From contig JAJTFH010000003.1 in assembly GCA_021298395.1 (NCBI GenBank), positions 80,138 to 115,430 on the forward strand: a DNA stretch of 35,293 nucleotides, given 5' to 3'. Made by a program: the position numbers and the translations under genes. Source of the DNA: Gemmatimonadota bacterium (GTDB lineage Bacteria; Gemmatimonadota; Gemmatimonadetes; Gemmatimonadales; Gemmatimonadaceae). The notes under the pieces were generated by a model. It made no database searches. It saw nothing but the letters and a program-made list of their open reading frames with translations, and had not been told where the DNA came from. This document shows positions 1-10,251 of this stretch, piece by piece. Numbering within the stretch: the stretch's first letter is position 1; every line of letters starts with the position of its first letter.

Positions 1-609
1 CGGCTTATCCGCAACGAACGCCTCGAGCAGCTGAGGCAACGGTTGATCACGCGCCTCGAGCGGGCTCATCAGGAGAATCCCCTCGCCCCCGGGCTCGATC
101 GGCAGGAGGCGCGGCAGCTCCTGAGCGTGCAGCCGGCGATCGCCGACGAGGTGATCCGCCGCGCCGAGCGCGCGCAGGTGATCGTGATCGAAGGGGCGAC
201 GCTGCGCCTCCCTGGGTTCAGCGCAGGAGCAGAGGCGGGAGCACGATCCGCGAAGGACGACGTCATGGAGCGCCTTCGGAGTGCGGGCGTCGAGCCGCCC
301 TCGTTGACCGAGCTCAAGGCCCAATGGGGGAACGCGGTCGTCGCCCTGCTGAAGCTCCTTCAAAAGGAGGGGCAGGTGGTGCAGGTCGGCCTCGAGTGGT
401 GGTTCGCGCACGAGGCGGTGGTGACCCTGCTCGCGCGGCTCGCGGCCCATGTGCGCCCGGAGGTGACCTACACCCCCTCGGAGCTCCGCGAGGCACTGGG
501 GATCACGCGAAAGTGGCTGATCCCCTTCCTGGAGTGGTGCGATGCGCGCGGGATCTCCCGCCGGTCAGAGGCCGGCCGGCGCTTCCCCTCGGTGCCCGCT
601 ACACCGTAA
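1..609 (+). CDS. selB: Selenocysteine-specific elongation factor SelB, C-terminal part (5' end outside window)
   Basis: The frame is open from base 1 and ends in TAA at 607-609, giving the last 202 codons. The residues match the tandem winged-helix repeats at the C-terminus of SelB: a 'PLAPGLDRQE' segment near the start, then winged-helix units, ending in 'ITRKWLIPFLEWCD', which corresponds to the SelB signature (S/T)RK-x-x-IP-LLE-x-D. In the family this region binds the SECIS hairpin of selenoprotein mRNAs, while the missing N-terminal GTPase part carries Sec-tRNA(Sec) to the ribosome. The gene implies that the organism decodes UGA as selenocysteine. selA and selC would be expected upstream or elsewhere; neither is in this window. 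No selenoprotein with an in-frame UGA was recognised here. The N-terminus is missing only because the window begins inside the gene. Confidence 0.88.
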   Translation, partial: RLIRNERLEQLRQRLITRLERAHQENPLAPGLDRQEARQLLSVQPAIADEVIRRAERAQVIVIEGATLRLPGFSAGAEAGARSAKDDVMERLRSAGVEPPSLTELKAQWGNAVVALLKLLQKEGQVVQVGLEWWFAHEAVVTLLARLAAHVRPEVTYTPSELREALGITRKWLIPFLEWCDARGISRRSEAGRRFPSVPATP

Positions 610-623
610 TCCGCCGTTTCGTC

Positions 624-679
624 GGGTGGCCCTGCCACCCGCTCAGCGGGCCAGCCGTTTCGGCAGAGATGGGCTGGCC
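624..679. other. Chain of overlapping hairpins between selB and clpB
   Basis: The 157-base gap between selB and clpB holds three GC-rich inverted repeats. GGGTGGC 624-630 pairs with GCCACCC 634-640 (3-base loop). CCCGC 638-642 pairs with GCGGG 646-650 (TCA loop), sharing bases with the first. GGCCAGCC 649-656 pairs perfectly with GGCTGGCC 672-679 (15-base loop) and shares bases with the second. No T-run follows, so a classical intrinsic terminator is not shown. They could end selB transcription or act in the clpB leader. No CIRCE copy and no convincing promoter was found in 610-766. Confidence 0.5.
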
Positions 680-766
680 TGCGATATGCGCGGCCATGGG
701 GTAGAAACCAGCGTGCGCACATCTCATCCGAGTCCGCTCGACCCTCACGCCTGACCCGACCTCCCC

Positions 767-3348
767 ATGCTCTCTCCCGACCGTCTGACCATGAAGTCCC
801 AGGAGGCGCTCGCCGACGCGGCCACCCGCGCGCGCCAGGCGGGGAACCCCCAGGTCCACGACACGCATCTCCTCGCTGCGCTCCTCGCGCAGGGCGAGGG
901 GATCGTCGTCCCCATCCTGCAGAAGCTCGGGGTCGCGATCCCCGCGCTGCAGGGCGCACTCGATCGCGAGCTCGCGCGCTATCCCAAGCAGTCCGATGCG
1001 CAGCCCACCGCCTCGCGCGAACTCTCCGCCGTCCTCGAGGCCGCGGAGCGTGAGGCTCAGGAGCTCGGCGATGCCTACGTCTCCACCGAGCACCTGCTGA
1101 TCGCGCTCGCGGAGACCAAGGGGGCCGAGTCGGCCGCGTTGCTCAAGGAACAGCGCGCCACAAAGGCTGCACTCCGCGAGGCCCTCACCGCCGTGCGCGG
1201 CGCGCATCGCGTCACCGATCAATCGCCTGAGACCCAGTATCAGGCGCTCGAGAAGTACACGCGTGACCTCACCGCCGACGCGCGGAAGGGAAAGCTCGAT
1301 CCGGTGATCGGCCGCGACGAGGAGATCCGGCGCGTCATCCAGGTGCTCTCGCGCCGAACCAAGAACAACCCCGTCCTCATTGGGGAGCCCGGTGTCGGCA
1401 AGACGGCGATCGCCGAAGGGCTCGCGCAGCGCATCGTGAATGGCGACGTCCCGGAGTCGTTGCGCGACAAGCAGCTCGTCTCGCTCGACCTGGGGGCGCT
1501 CATCGCCGGGGCCAAGTTCCGTGGGGAATTCGAGGAGCGCCTGAAGGCAGTGCTCAAGGAGATCACCGCGAGCGAGGGTCGCTATGTGGTCTTCATCGAC
1601 GAGTTGCACACCCTTGTCGGGGCGGGGAAGGCCGAGGGGTCGATGGACGCGGGCAACATGCTTAAGCCGATGCTCGCGCGCGGCGAACTGCGCGTGGTGG
1701 GCGCGACGACCCTCGACGAGTACCGCCAGCATGTGGAGAAGGATCCTGCCCTCGAGCGGCGCTTCCAGCCCGTCTTCGTCGGCGAGCCCACGGTGGAGAA
1801 CACGATCGCGATCCTCCGTGGCCTGAAGGAGCGGTACGAGTCGCACCACGGGGTGCGGATCACCGACGGCGCCGTCGTCGCCGCTGCGACCCTCTCCAAT
1901 CGCTACATCGGCGACCGTTTCCTGCCCGACAAGGCGATCGACCTCATGGACGAGGCCGCGTCGCGGCTCCGCATCGAGATCGACTCCCTCCCGCAGGAGA
2001 TCGACGAGGTCGAGCGGCGCGTGGTGCAGCTCGAGATCGAGCGGCAGGCCCTCGCCAAGGAGAAGGATGCCGCCACCGTCGAGCGCCGGACCGCGCTCGA
2101 GCAGGAGTTGGCCCAGCTCAAGGAGCGCTCGGGCGCGATGAAAGCGCAGTGGCAGCTCGAGAAGGACGCCCTCGGCGAGGTCGGGCGCGTCAAACAGCAG
2201 ATCGACGAGGCCCGTACCGAGGCCGAGCGTGCGACGCGCGCCGGTGATCTCGGGAAGGCCGCGGAGATCCAGTACGGCCGCGTCCCGCAGCTCGAGGCCG
2301 AGCTCAAGAAGATCGAGGAGCGCCTCACCGTCCAGAAGGCCGGTGGGATGCAGTTCCTCAAGGAGGAGGTCGGCGCGGATGACATCGCAGAGATCGTCGC
2401 GCAGTGGACCGGGATCCCGGTCACGCGGATGCTCGAGTCCGAGCGGGAGCGGCTCGCGGCCCTCGATCAGGAGCTCGCCAAGCGCGTCGTCGGGCAGGCC
2501 GAGGCGGTGCAGGCGGTCGCGAACGCGGTGCGGCGCTCGCGCGCTGGGCTGCAGGATCCGAATCGTCCCGTCGGTTCCTTCATCTTCCTCGGCCCCACCG
2601 GCGTCGGGAAGACGGAGACCGCGCGCGCGCTCGCCGAGTTCCTCTTCGATGACGAGCAGGCGATGGTGCGCATCGACATGTCGGAGTACATGGAGAAGCA
2701 CGCTGTCGCGCGGCTGATCGGCGCGCCGCCGGGATATGTCGGCTTCGAGGAAGGGGGGCAGCTCACGGAGGCGATCCGTCGCCGTCCCTACAGTGTGATC
2801 CTCTTCGACGAGATCGAGAAGGCGCATCCAGATGTCTTCAACATCCTCCTGCAGATCCTCGACGACGGCCGTCTCACCGATTCGCAGGGACGCACCGTCG
2901 ACTTCCGGAACACCGTCATCATCATGACCTCGAACATCGGCTCGCAGTGGATCCTCGAGACGGGGACGAGCGATTGGGCGCTGGTCGAGACGCAGGTGAC
3001 GGGGGCGCTTCGGCAGCATTTCCGGCCCGAGTTCCTCAATCGCGTCGATGATATCGTCATCTTCCGGCCCCTCGGGGAGGCGCAGATCGCGACGATCGTC
3101 GATCTCCAGTTGGTCCGGATGGCGACGCTCCTCGCCGAGAAGAAGATCACGCTCACGGTGACCGACGAGGCCAAGCAGCTCCTCGCCACCGAGGGGTATG
3201 ACCCGGCCTTCGGGGCGCGGCCGCTGAAGCGGACCATCCAGCGAATGGTCCAGAACCCATTGGCGATGGCGCTCTTGGAGGGCAAGTTCAAGGACGGCGA
3301 CGCCATCGTGGCGCGCGCCGCCGGAAGTCACCTCGTCTTCGAGCTCGC

Positions 3349-3352
<4 letters not shown>
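767..3352 (+). CDS. clpB: ATP-dependent disaggregase ClpB (Hsp100)
   Basis: 861 residues, the usual ClpB length. The order is an N-terminal Clp repeat domain (about 1-145), AAA+ module 1 with Walker A GEPGVGKT at about 206-213 and Walker B ending FIDELH, a long charged coiled-coil middle domain (about 400-525), then AAA+ module 2 with Walker A GPTGVGKT at about 609-616 and the ClpB/ClpC signature around '[13 protein letters not shown]'. The middle domain separates it from ClpA, ClpC and ClpX. In the family the hexamer threads aggregated proteins through its pore together with DnaK/DnaJ in the cytoplasm. The start is ATG 767; no strong Shine-Dalgarno sequence precedes it. Its stop overlaps the next start (ATGA), so the two are probably translationally coupled. 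No heat-shock operator was seen upstream, unlike groES-groEL in this window. Confidence 0.97.
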
Positions 3353-4790
<1,438 letters not shown>

Positions 4791-4799
4791 TCGCCGCGG

Positions 4800-5534
4800 T
4801 CAGGGCCGGCAGTTCGCCTTCGCGACCCGCTCCCGGACGTCGGTCGCGCTCGTCGTCCGCCGCACGGCATCTGGTGCGCTGAAGATCATCAGGTAGGCGC
4901 CGTCGGCCATCTCCTCGCGACGCACGCGCAGGTACCCCATCGCCTGGAGCTCGCAGACGAGGAGCCGGGGCGGGGTCCCATGCCGATCGGTGGGGCCATC
5001 CACATCGAGGATCGCGAGTCGCCCCCCGGCGCGGAAGGCCGGCGCCAGCCGATGGAGGAGCTCGAAGGGGGAACTGATCTCGTGGTACATGTGGATCATC
5101 AGCGCCACATCGATGCTCGTGGGGGGCAGCTTCGGATCCCCCGCCGTCCCCTCGATCACCTGGACATTCTTCCATCCCTCATCGGCCACCCGATCCCTCA
5201 GCAGGCGGAGGTAGCGGGGCTCGATGTCCTCGCCGTAGACCATCCCGGTTGCTCCGACGCGTGCCGCGAGCGCGGCCACGTAGTACCCGTCACCGGCCCC
5301 GATGTCGGCGACCCGCGATCCCGGGCCGATCTGGAGGAGCCGGAGCACCGTCTCCGCCTCTCCGTACGAGTCCCGGTCCTCCTCGGCGATCCAGCGAGGC
5401 GCCACGATCCGCGAGACGGGGCGGTTGGGGAGGGGGAAGGAGTCGACGCGTGTCCCCTGACCAGCCGCTGGTGCGACGGGCAGGACGATCAGCAGGCAGA
5501 CGAGGGCGCGCAGGGCGGTGCGTGGCGTGGGCAT
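4800..5534 (-). CDS. Class I SAM-dependent methyltransferase with an N-terminal export signal
   Basis: 244 residues from the ATG at 5534. The first 26 residues look like a Sec signal peptide: Arg at positions 5 and 9, the hydrophobic run 'LVCLLIVLPVAPAA' and a small-residue cleavage region before 'QGTR'. The rest is a Rossmann-fold methyltransferase: motif I 'VADIGAGDGYY' (SAM binding), an acidic residue after the next strand ('YGEDIEP') and a 'DVALMIHMYHEI' motif IV region. The stretch 'RIVAPRWIAEEDRDSYGEAE' ahead of motif I recalls a group of small methyltransferases common in environmental Gram-negatives, often with export signals. A periplasmic SAM enzyme is biochemically odd because SAM is cytosolic. 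The substrate is unknown. It is convergent with tadA and divergent from the tRNA-Ser unit. Confidence 0.8.
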   Translation of the reverse strand: MPTPRTALRALVCLLIVLPVAPAAGQGTRVDSFPLPNRPVSRIVAPRWIAEEDRDSYGEAETVLRLLQIGPGSRVADIGAGDGYYVAALAARVGATGMVYGEDIEPRYLRLLRDRVADEGWKNVQVIEGTAGDPKLPPTSIDVALMIHMYHEISSPFELLHRLAPAFRAGGRLAILDVDGPTDRHGTPPRLLVCELQAMGYLRVRREEMADGAYLMIFSAPDAVRRTTSATDVRERVAKANCRP

Positions 5535-5574
5535 GCCACTGGAACCCGGCCTCTCACGCGGCGGTTCCCGACCG

Positions 5575-5604
5575 TTGACCCCCCCTCCTCGAACAGGGTA
5601 TTTT
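5575..5604 (+). promoter_or_regulatory. Sigma70-type promoter for tRNA-Ser(CGA)
   Basis: -35 TTGACC at 5575-5580, an 18-base spacer, -10 TATTTT at 5599-5604. The predicted start is about 7-9 bases on, at or just before the first base of the tRNA (5613), as expected for a tRNA promoter with almost no leader. Confidence 0.7.
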
Positions 5605-5612
5605 GCAGGTCT

Positions 5613-5699
5613 GGACAGATGGCCGAGTGGTTGAAGGCACCGGTCTCGAAAACCGGCATACCGGCAACGGTATCGTGAGTTCGAATCTCACTCTGTCCG
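5613..5699 (+). tRNA. tRNA-Ser (anticodon CGA, reads UCG)
   Basis: An 87-base class II tRNA. The acceptor stem GGACAGA 5613-5619 pairs with TCTGTCC 5692-5698, followed by discriminator G 5699; CCA is not encoded. The anticodon stem CCGGT/ACCGG encloses loop CTCGAAA, giving anticodon CGA. A long variable arm (TACCG, GCAA loop, CGGTA) and T arm (GTGAG, TTCGAAT, CTCAC) confirm serine type. Confidence 0.96.
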
Positions 5700-5703
5700 C
5701 TCG

Positions 5704-5747
5704 CACGAGCTGGCGCGCTGAAGGGTCTCCTCCAGCGCGCCGTCGTG
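5704..5747 (+). terminator. Hairpin after tRNA-Ser(CGA), possible terminator
   Basis: A perfect 9-base stem, GGCGCGCTG 5712-5720 with CAGCGCGCC 5733-5741, has a 12-base loop and an outer 5-base extension, CACGA 5704-5708 with TCGTG 5743-5747. There is no strong T-run, so termination is inferred. It could instead be a processing site if both tRNAs lie on one transcript, since no clear second promoter was seen before the next tRNA. Confidence 0.5.
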
Positions 5748-5784
5748 TGTCGGGCCCTCAGCTGGTTCGGGGGGGTGCGACGTG

Positions 5785-5872
5785 GGACAGGTGGCCGAGC
5801 GGTTGAAGGCGCACGCCTGGAAAGCGTGTATTGGTTAATAGCCAATCGCGGGTTCGAATCCCGCCCTGTCCG
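5785..5872 (+). tRNA. tRNA-Ser (anticodon GGA, reads UCC and UCU)
   Basis: An 88-base class II tRNA. The acceptor stem GGACAGG 5785-5791 pairs with CCTGTCC 5865-5871, discriminator G 5872, no encoded CCA. The anticodon loop is CTGGAAA (anticodon GGA). The variable arm is ATTGG with CCAAT, and the T arm is GCGGG, TTCGAAT, CCCGC. Its acceptor and D arms are nearly identical to those of the tRNA-Ser(CGA) 85 bases upstream, suggesting an old tandem duplication with anticodon change. Confidence 0.96.
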
Positions 5873-5938
5873 TCCCTGCCGATGAGCGGTGCCCATGGGC
5901 CCGCGCCGATCGGTGCTGGTGTATCTTTCGTCCCCGGA

Positions 5939-6484
5939 ATGCCCGACGCCGCCCAGGTCGCCCTGAACAGCAAGGCCGTCGCCCGGACGATCTCCCGCAT
6001 GGCGGATGAGATCCTCGAGCTGAACGCCGGGTTGGACCGTTTGGTGATCGTCGGGATCCAGCGCCGCGGGGTGCAGATCGCCGACCGCCTCGCCGATGTG
6101 CTCCGCGATCGGGAAGGGGCCGACGTCCCACGGGGCGCCCTCGACATCACGCTCTACCGCGACGACCTGCAGACGGTGGGGCCGCGCCCCGTCGTCGGTC
6201 GCACGCAGATCCCCGTCGACATCGACGACCAGGTGGTCGTGATCGTCGACGACGTCCTCTTCACCGGGCGCACCATCCGCGCCGCGCTGGACGAACTCGC
6301 CGACTTCGGTCGCCCCGCACGCATCATGCTCGCCGTCCTCGTCGATCGGGGGGGGCGCGAACTCCCCATCCACGCCGACGTCGTCGGGAAGCGGATCGAG
6401 GTCGGGTCCGGCGGGCGTGTCGATGTCTTCGTCCCCACCCTCGACGGCCGTGATGAGGTCGTCGTCTCCGGAGGCCTTGCGTGA
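5939..6484 (+). CDS. pyrR: Bifunctional pyr operon regulator / uracil phosphoribosyltransferase PyrR
   Basis: 181 residues, the normal PyrR length, starting at ATG 5939. The frame is open further upstream, but that would run into the tRNA gene. The PRPP-binding loop '[14 protein letters not shown]' lies at about residues 99-112, and 'GIQRRG' near residue 39 matches the PyrR pattern. In the family PyrR senses UMP and regulates pyrimidine operon transcription by binding leader RNA, with some uracil phosphoribosyltransferase activity. It is first in a pyrR-pyrB-pyrC run, as in many bacteria, and its stop overlaps the pyrB GTG. The only room for a leader is 5873-5938, too short for a classical anti-antiterminator set, so any RNA control here must be simple. 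A TATCTT box at 5922-5927 is a weak -10 candidate. Confidence 0.93.
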   Translation: MPDAAQVALNSKAVARTISRMADEILELNAGLDRLVIVGIQRRGVQIADRLADVLRDREGADVPRGALDITLYRDDLQTVGPRPVVGRTQIPVDIDDQVVVIVDDVLFTGRTIRAALDELADFGRPARIMLAVLVDRGGRELPIHADVVGKRIEVGSGGRVDVFVPTLDGRDEVVVSGGLA

Positions 6485-7437
6485 CGATTCTCGGGAAGGA
6501 CCTGCTGGGGCTCGCGGGTCTCTCCCGTGAGCAGGTGACCACCATTCTCGACGTCGCCGAACCCCTCCGCGCCATCTCGGAACGCGCGATCAAGAAGGTC
6601 CCGACGCTGCGCGGGATGACGGTGGTGAACCTCTTCTTCGAGCCCTCCACCCGGACCCGCATCTCGTTCGAATTCGCGGAGAAGCGGATGTCGGCCGACA
6701 CCGTGAACGTCGCGACCGCCGCCTCGAGCGTCTCCAAGGGGGAGACGCTCGTCGATACCGCGCGGAACCTCGAGGCGATGCGGATCGATATGGTCGTCAT
6801 CCGCCATCCGCACTCCGGTGCCGCGCGCTTCCTCGCCGAGCGGATCGAATCGAACGTGATCAACGCCGGCGACGGGACGCATGAGCACCCCACGCAGGGA
6901 CTCCTCGACCTCCTCACCCTCCGCGAGAAGCTCGGTGGGCTCGAAGGGAAGCGCATCTGCATCGTCGGCGATGTGCTGCACTCGCGTGTCGCACGCTCCA
7001 ACATCTGGGGGCTGAAGGCGATGGGGGCGCAGGTCGCCGTCTGTGGCCCGCGTTCGCTGCTCCCCGGTGCGATCCGCGAACTCGGCGTCGAGGTCTTCGA
7101 TCGGATCGAGGCCGCCATCGAATGGGCCGACGCGCTCAACATCCTCCGGCTCCAACTTGAACGGATGCAGCTCGGCTACATCCCCTCGCTTCGCGAATAC
7201 AACCGTGTCTTCGGCGTGACCCGGGCTCGACTCGAGCGCGCGCCGCGCGACCTCATCATCCTCCATCCCGGTCCCATGAACCGCGGCGTTGAGATCGATT
7301 CCGATGTGGCCGATGGCCCGCACAGCGTGATCCTCGAGCAGGTGACCAACGGCGTCGCCGTTCGCATGGCGGTGCTCTACCTCCTGGCCGGCAACGCGCC
7401 GGCCCTCGCCGACGCCGCCAAGGGAGCCACCGTATGA
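6481..7437 (+). CDS. pyrB: Aspartate carbamoyltransferase catalytic chain
   Basis: 318 residues from GTG 6481, which overlaps the pyrR stop (GTGA). It makes carbamoyl-aspartate from carbamoyl phosphate and aspartate, the committed step of pyrimidine synthesis. The carbamoyl-phosphate site '[12 protein letters not shown]' is present near residue 55, 'HPTQGLLDL' near 138, and '[10 protein letters not shown]' near 262 for aspartate binding. The HPGPMNRG motif separates it from ornithine carbamoyltransferase. No regulatory chain pyrI is adjacent; the neighbouring dihydroorotase is of the class that in other bacteria associates with this enzyme. Confidence 0.96.
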   Translation: MTILGKDLLGLAGLSREQVTTILDVAEPLRAISERAIKKVPTLRGMTVVNLFFEPSTRTRISFEFAEKRMSADTVNVATAASSVSKGETLVDTARNLEAMRIDMVVIRHPHSGAARFLAERIESNVINAGDGTHEHPTQGLLDLLTLREKLGGLEGKRICIVGDVLHSRVARSNIWGLKAMGAQVAVCGPRSLLPGAIRELGVEVFDRIEAAIEWADALNILRLQLERMQLGYIPSLREYNRVFGVTRARLERAPRDLIILHPGPMNRGVEIDSDVADGPHSVILEQVTNGVAVRMAVLYLLAGNAPALADAAKGATV

Positions 7438-8723
7438 CCGCGCCACTCCTCATCACCGGAGGACGGCTCGTCGATCCCTCGCAGGGACTCGATGCCGTCG
7501 GTGACCTCCTCCTCGTCGACGGGAAGGTCGCCGCGATCGGGGGGCAGATCGCCGGTCCCGATGGCGCCCAGCGCGTCGATGCCAAAGGCCTCGTCGTCGC
7601 GCCGGGATTCATCGACGTGCATGTGCACCTTCGTGAGCCCGGACGGGAGGAGGTCGAGACGGTCGCGACCGGCGCGCACGCCGCCGTCGCGGGTGGGTTC
7701 ACCGCCGTCTGTGCGATGCCCAACACCAAGCCCGTCACCGACAATCAGGCGACGGTCGGCTTCGTGAAGCGCCAGGGCGAGGCCGCCGGCTTCGCACGCG
7801 TCTATCCCTATGGCGCGATCACCGTCGGCCAGATGGGGGAGACCCTCGCCGAGTTCGGGGAGATGGTCGCCGCTGGGGCCGTCGCGGTGAGCGACGACGG
7901 GAAGCCCGTCGAGAACTCGCATATCATGCGCACCGCGCTCGAGTACGCGCAGACCTTCGGGATCCCCGTCGTCGAGCACTGCGAGGTGATGGCGCTCGCG
8001 CATGGTGGTGCGATGCATGAGGGGACCGTCTCCGCGCGCCTCGGCCTCAAAGGGATCCCCGGCGAAGCGGAGGAGATCGATGTGATCCGCTGCATCCTCC
8101 TCGCCAAGCTCACCAAGGGGCACATCCATCTCTGCCATCTGAGCACCAAGGGGTCGGTCGATCTCGTGCGATGGGGGAAGGACCAGGGGGTGAACGTCAC
8201 CGCCGAGGTCTGCAGTCATCACATCTCGCTCACCCATGAGGCGGTCGAGGGGTACAACACCAACGCGAAGATGAATCCCCCGCTGCGCACCGCCGAGGAT
8301 GTGGCGGCGTTGCAGCAGGGGGTGAAGGACGGGACGATCGATCTCCTCGTGACCGATCATGCGCCGCACCACTATGACGAGAAGGAGCGCGAGTTCCCCG
8401 ATGCCCCCAATGGGATCGTCGGGCTCGAGACCGCCCTCGGCGTGAATATGACCTGGTTGGTGGAGCGGGGCGTCCTCACGATCCCGCAGCTCGTCGACCG
8501 GATGAGCACCCGTCCGGCCAAGGTCTTCCATCTCCCGGGCGGATCGCTCGCGAAGGGGCGTCTCGCCGATGTGACGCTCTTCGATCCCGCGCGGCGGTGG
8601 ACGGTGGATGCGGCGCAATTCAAGTCGAAGGGGCGCAACACCCCGTATGGCGGCCAGACCCTCACGGGGCAGGCGGTCTGTACCATCGTCGGGGGGCGCG
8701 TCGTCCATCAGTTGGACCGGTGA
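7434..8723 (+). CDS. pyrC: Dihydroorotase, class I
   Basis: 429 residues, the class I length (class II enzymes are near 345). The ATG overlaps the pyrB stop (ATGA). It catalyses reversible ring closure of carbamoyl-aspartate to dihydroorotate. The metal site residues of the amidohydrolase fold are visible: '[10 protein letters not shown]' near residue 61, 'VVEHCE' near 179, 'HLCHLST' near 232 and 'VTDHAPH' near 305. All key metal ligands look intact, so this is the active form and not the inactive PyrC-like partner sometimes found beside PyrB. It ends 28 bases before the next gene. Confidence 0.95.
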   Translation: MTAPLLITGGRLVDPSQGLDAVGDLLLVDGKVAAIGGQIAGPDGAQRVDAKGLVVAPGFIDVHVHLREPGREEVETVATGAHAAVAGGFTAVCAMPNTKPVTDNQATVGFVKRQGEAAGFARVYPYGAITVGQMGETLAEFGEMVAAGAVAVSDDGKPVENSHIMRTALEYAQTFGIPVVEHCEVMALAHGGAMHEGTVSARLGLKGIPGEAEEIDVIRCILLAKLTKGHIHLCHLSTKGSVDLVRWGKDQGVNVTAEVCSHHISLTHEAVEGYNTNAKMNPPLRTAEDVAALQQGVKDGTIDLLVTDHAPHHYDEKEREFPDAPNGIVGLETALGVNMTWLVERGVLTIPQLVDRMSTRPAKVFHLPGGSLAKGRLADVTLFDPARRWTVDAAQFKSKGRNTPYGGQTLTGQAVCTIVGGRVVHQLDR

Positions 8724-8751
8724 TCGCGCCGCCGCCTCGCTCAGACCCGTC

Positions 8752-9573
8752 ATGACCCAGACGCCTACACCCCCCACCGAGACGTTGGACGAGCTGCTCG
8801 CCGAGACCCGTCGCTACGCCGGGTACCTCGAGAAGCTGCAGGAGCGGCGTGAGGGGACGCCCCCGCATCTCTACGCGCGACTCCATGCGGAGTATGAGAC
8901 GCGACTCGCCGATCTGCGTCTGCGGGCCGAGATCGAGGCTGATGCGCTCGCGGGCGGGTTGGAGGAGGATGAGGCGGCGGTGCAGGACGCCGAGGCCCGA
9001 CTCGCCGAGGTGGAGGAGGAGCGCGCGGAGGGAGAGTTGCGCGCGGCGGTGGGGGAGCTCGACCCGCGCGTCTGGGCGAAGCGATTGCATGGGCTGAATG
9101 CGCAGGTCGCATCGATCGGTGCGGAGCGCGACGCCTTGGTCGCGGCCCTCGCGCATCGACGGACCTTGTTGGAGGAGGTGCAGGGGCAACGCCGGCTGGG
9201 CCCCGGAGTGCCGTCGGATCGCCCGCCGCGGGTCTCGTTCGCCTCGCCGGCGTTCGGTGGCGCGGTGGAGGCAGCGCTCGCGCCCGCGGCTGCGGTCGTA
9301 TCGGTGGTGGCGCCTGCGGTGGCGCCTGCGGTGGCGCGCCCGGTCGTGCCGCCGGTGCCGCCAGCGGTCGCCCCGACGATGGCGGTCGGTGGCCTGTTCG
9401 ATGATCTGGATCTACCTCGGGCGACGGTCTCGGCGTCCGCTCCGGATCGTGTGGCGTCGCCTGATGACGGCGCGAGCGACCCGAAGTCGCTCAAGTGCCA
9501 CGAGTGTGGGACGATGAACTTTCCGACGGAATGGTATTGCGAGCGGTGCGGGGGCGAGCTGGCGGCGAACTGA
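8752..9573 (+). CDS. Coiled-coil protein with C-terminal zinc ribbon
   Basis: 273 residues from ATG 8752. Residues about 10-150 are charged and Glu/Ala/Leu/Arg-rich with heptad character, predicting a long coiled coil. Residues about 180-210 are a flexible Ala/Pro/Val linker partly encoded by a 12-base tandem repeat. The C-terminus is a four-cysteine zinc ribbon: Cys249-x2-Cys252, then Cys263-x2-Cys266, ending shortly afterwards. I do not recognise a named family. Ribbons of this type often mediate protein or nucleic-acid contact. It follows pyrC by 28 bases on the same strand and may be co-transcribed, but nothing ties it to pyrimidine synthesis. No signal peptide is present, so it is probably cytoplasmic. 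Confidence 0.75.
   Translation: MTQTPTPPTETLDELLAETRRYAGYLEKLQERREGTPPHLYARLHAEYETRLADLRLRAEIEADALAGGLEEDEAAVQDAEARLAEVEEERAEGELRAAVGELDPRVWAKRLHGLNAQVASIGAERDALVAALAHRRTLLEEVQGQRRLGPGVPSDRPPRVSFASPAFGGAVEAALAPAAAVVSVVAPAVAPAVARPVVPPVPPAVAPTMAVGGLFDDLDLPRATVSASAPDRVASPDDGASDPKSLKCHECGTMNFPTEWYCERCGGELAAN
9307..9337 (+). repeat. 12-base tandem repeat, about 2.5 copies
   Basis: GTGGCGCCTGCG occurs at 9307-9318 and 9319-9330, with a partial third copy from 9331. It encodes Val-Ala-Pro-Ala units in the linker of the zinc-ribbon protein; copy number could vary by slippage without breaking the frame. Confidence 0.8.
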
Positions 9574-9677
9574 GTCGGAACACCAGCTGGCCCGGTCAGT
9601 TATAACGGGTAGGTTGCCTCACTAGCCCCTCGTGCGTTTGCCTCATGGAACGCCTCTCTCGTGAGTAGGAACATCTC

Positions 9678-10244
9678 ATGTCGCTCTCCATCCGCGCGCT
9701 CGCCCTGACCTCCTGTTGTGCGGTGTCGCTCGTGGCGGCTCCCGCGTCTGCGCAGGTCAGTTCGAGCTTGCAGCAGGTCGCCCTGGGGGCCATCAAGGGG
9801 CAGACGGTCACCCTCGGGGCGCCGAGTCCGACCTCCCAGGGGCTCAATTTGGTCGACGGGGCCATCACCGAGTGGGCGGCCCCGTTCACCCTGACGGTGG
9901 CCTGGGACGTCACGAACTCGCCGACCACGACGGTGAAGCTCGTCGGCTATTTCCCGACACCATCGCAGGCGCTCACCTTCGGCACGTCGTATATCCCGTC
10001 CTCTTCCATCGAGGCCTCGGTCGACAACGGACTCACATGGACTCCGGTGACCTCCAATGCCGTGGGGGGGATCGGGAGTGCCGGCGGGAGTGTGGTCCTC
10101 TATACGTCGGCCCCGACCGATGGAGCGAACAAGACGGGATCGGCCGCGGTCACCTTCAAGGTGCGTCTGAACCTCACGGCGGGCCCCGCCACACTCGCGG
10201 GGATCTACGCCGGGACCTTCTACCTGATGGCGATCGCCAATTGA
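9678..10244 (+). CDS. Secreted pilin-like subunit (candidate fibre subunit)
   Basis: 188 residues from ATG 9678, preceded by AGGA at 9667-9670 (7-base spacing). Residues 1-26 form a clear Sec signal ending PASA before Gln27. The mature part (about 162 residues) has no cysteine, is rich in Thr, Ser, Gly, Val and Ala, and alternates hydrophobic and polar residues as in an all-beta immunoglobulin-like fold. The C-terminus 'AGIYAGTFYLMAIAN' resembles the final beta strand of chaperone-usher and spore-coat-U subunits, where an aG-x-Y-x-G-T-hydrophobic pattern is common. The next two genes encode a PapD-like protein and an outer-membrane barrel, so a polymerising surface subunit is the best reading. 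This is inference from pattern and context; it could be another secreted beta protein. Confidence 0.55.
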   Translation: MSLSIRALALTSCCAVSLVAAPASAQVSSSLQQVALGAIKGQTVTLGAPSPTSQGLNLVDGAITEWAAPFTLTVAWDVTNSPTTTVKLVGYFPTPSQALTFGTSYIPSSSIEASVDNGLTWTPVTSNAVGGIGSAGGSVVLYTSAPTDGANKTGSAAVTFKVRLNLTAGPATLAGIYAGTFYLMAIAN

Positions 10245-10251
10245 AGGCGCG

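Noticed and set aside
610-766. selC (tRNA-Sec) in the gap after selB
   Set aside because: Hairpins are present, but there is no T-loop GTTCRA sequence, no UCA anticodon arm and no long acceptor stem of the right geometry.
9574-9677. Promoter for the pilin-like gene (TATAAC at 9602-9607; GGAAC at 9577-9581 as an ECF-type -35)
   Set aside because: No matching -35 for the TATAAC box at a proper distance, and the ECF spacing does not fit; too weak to list as a feature.
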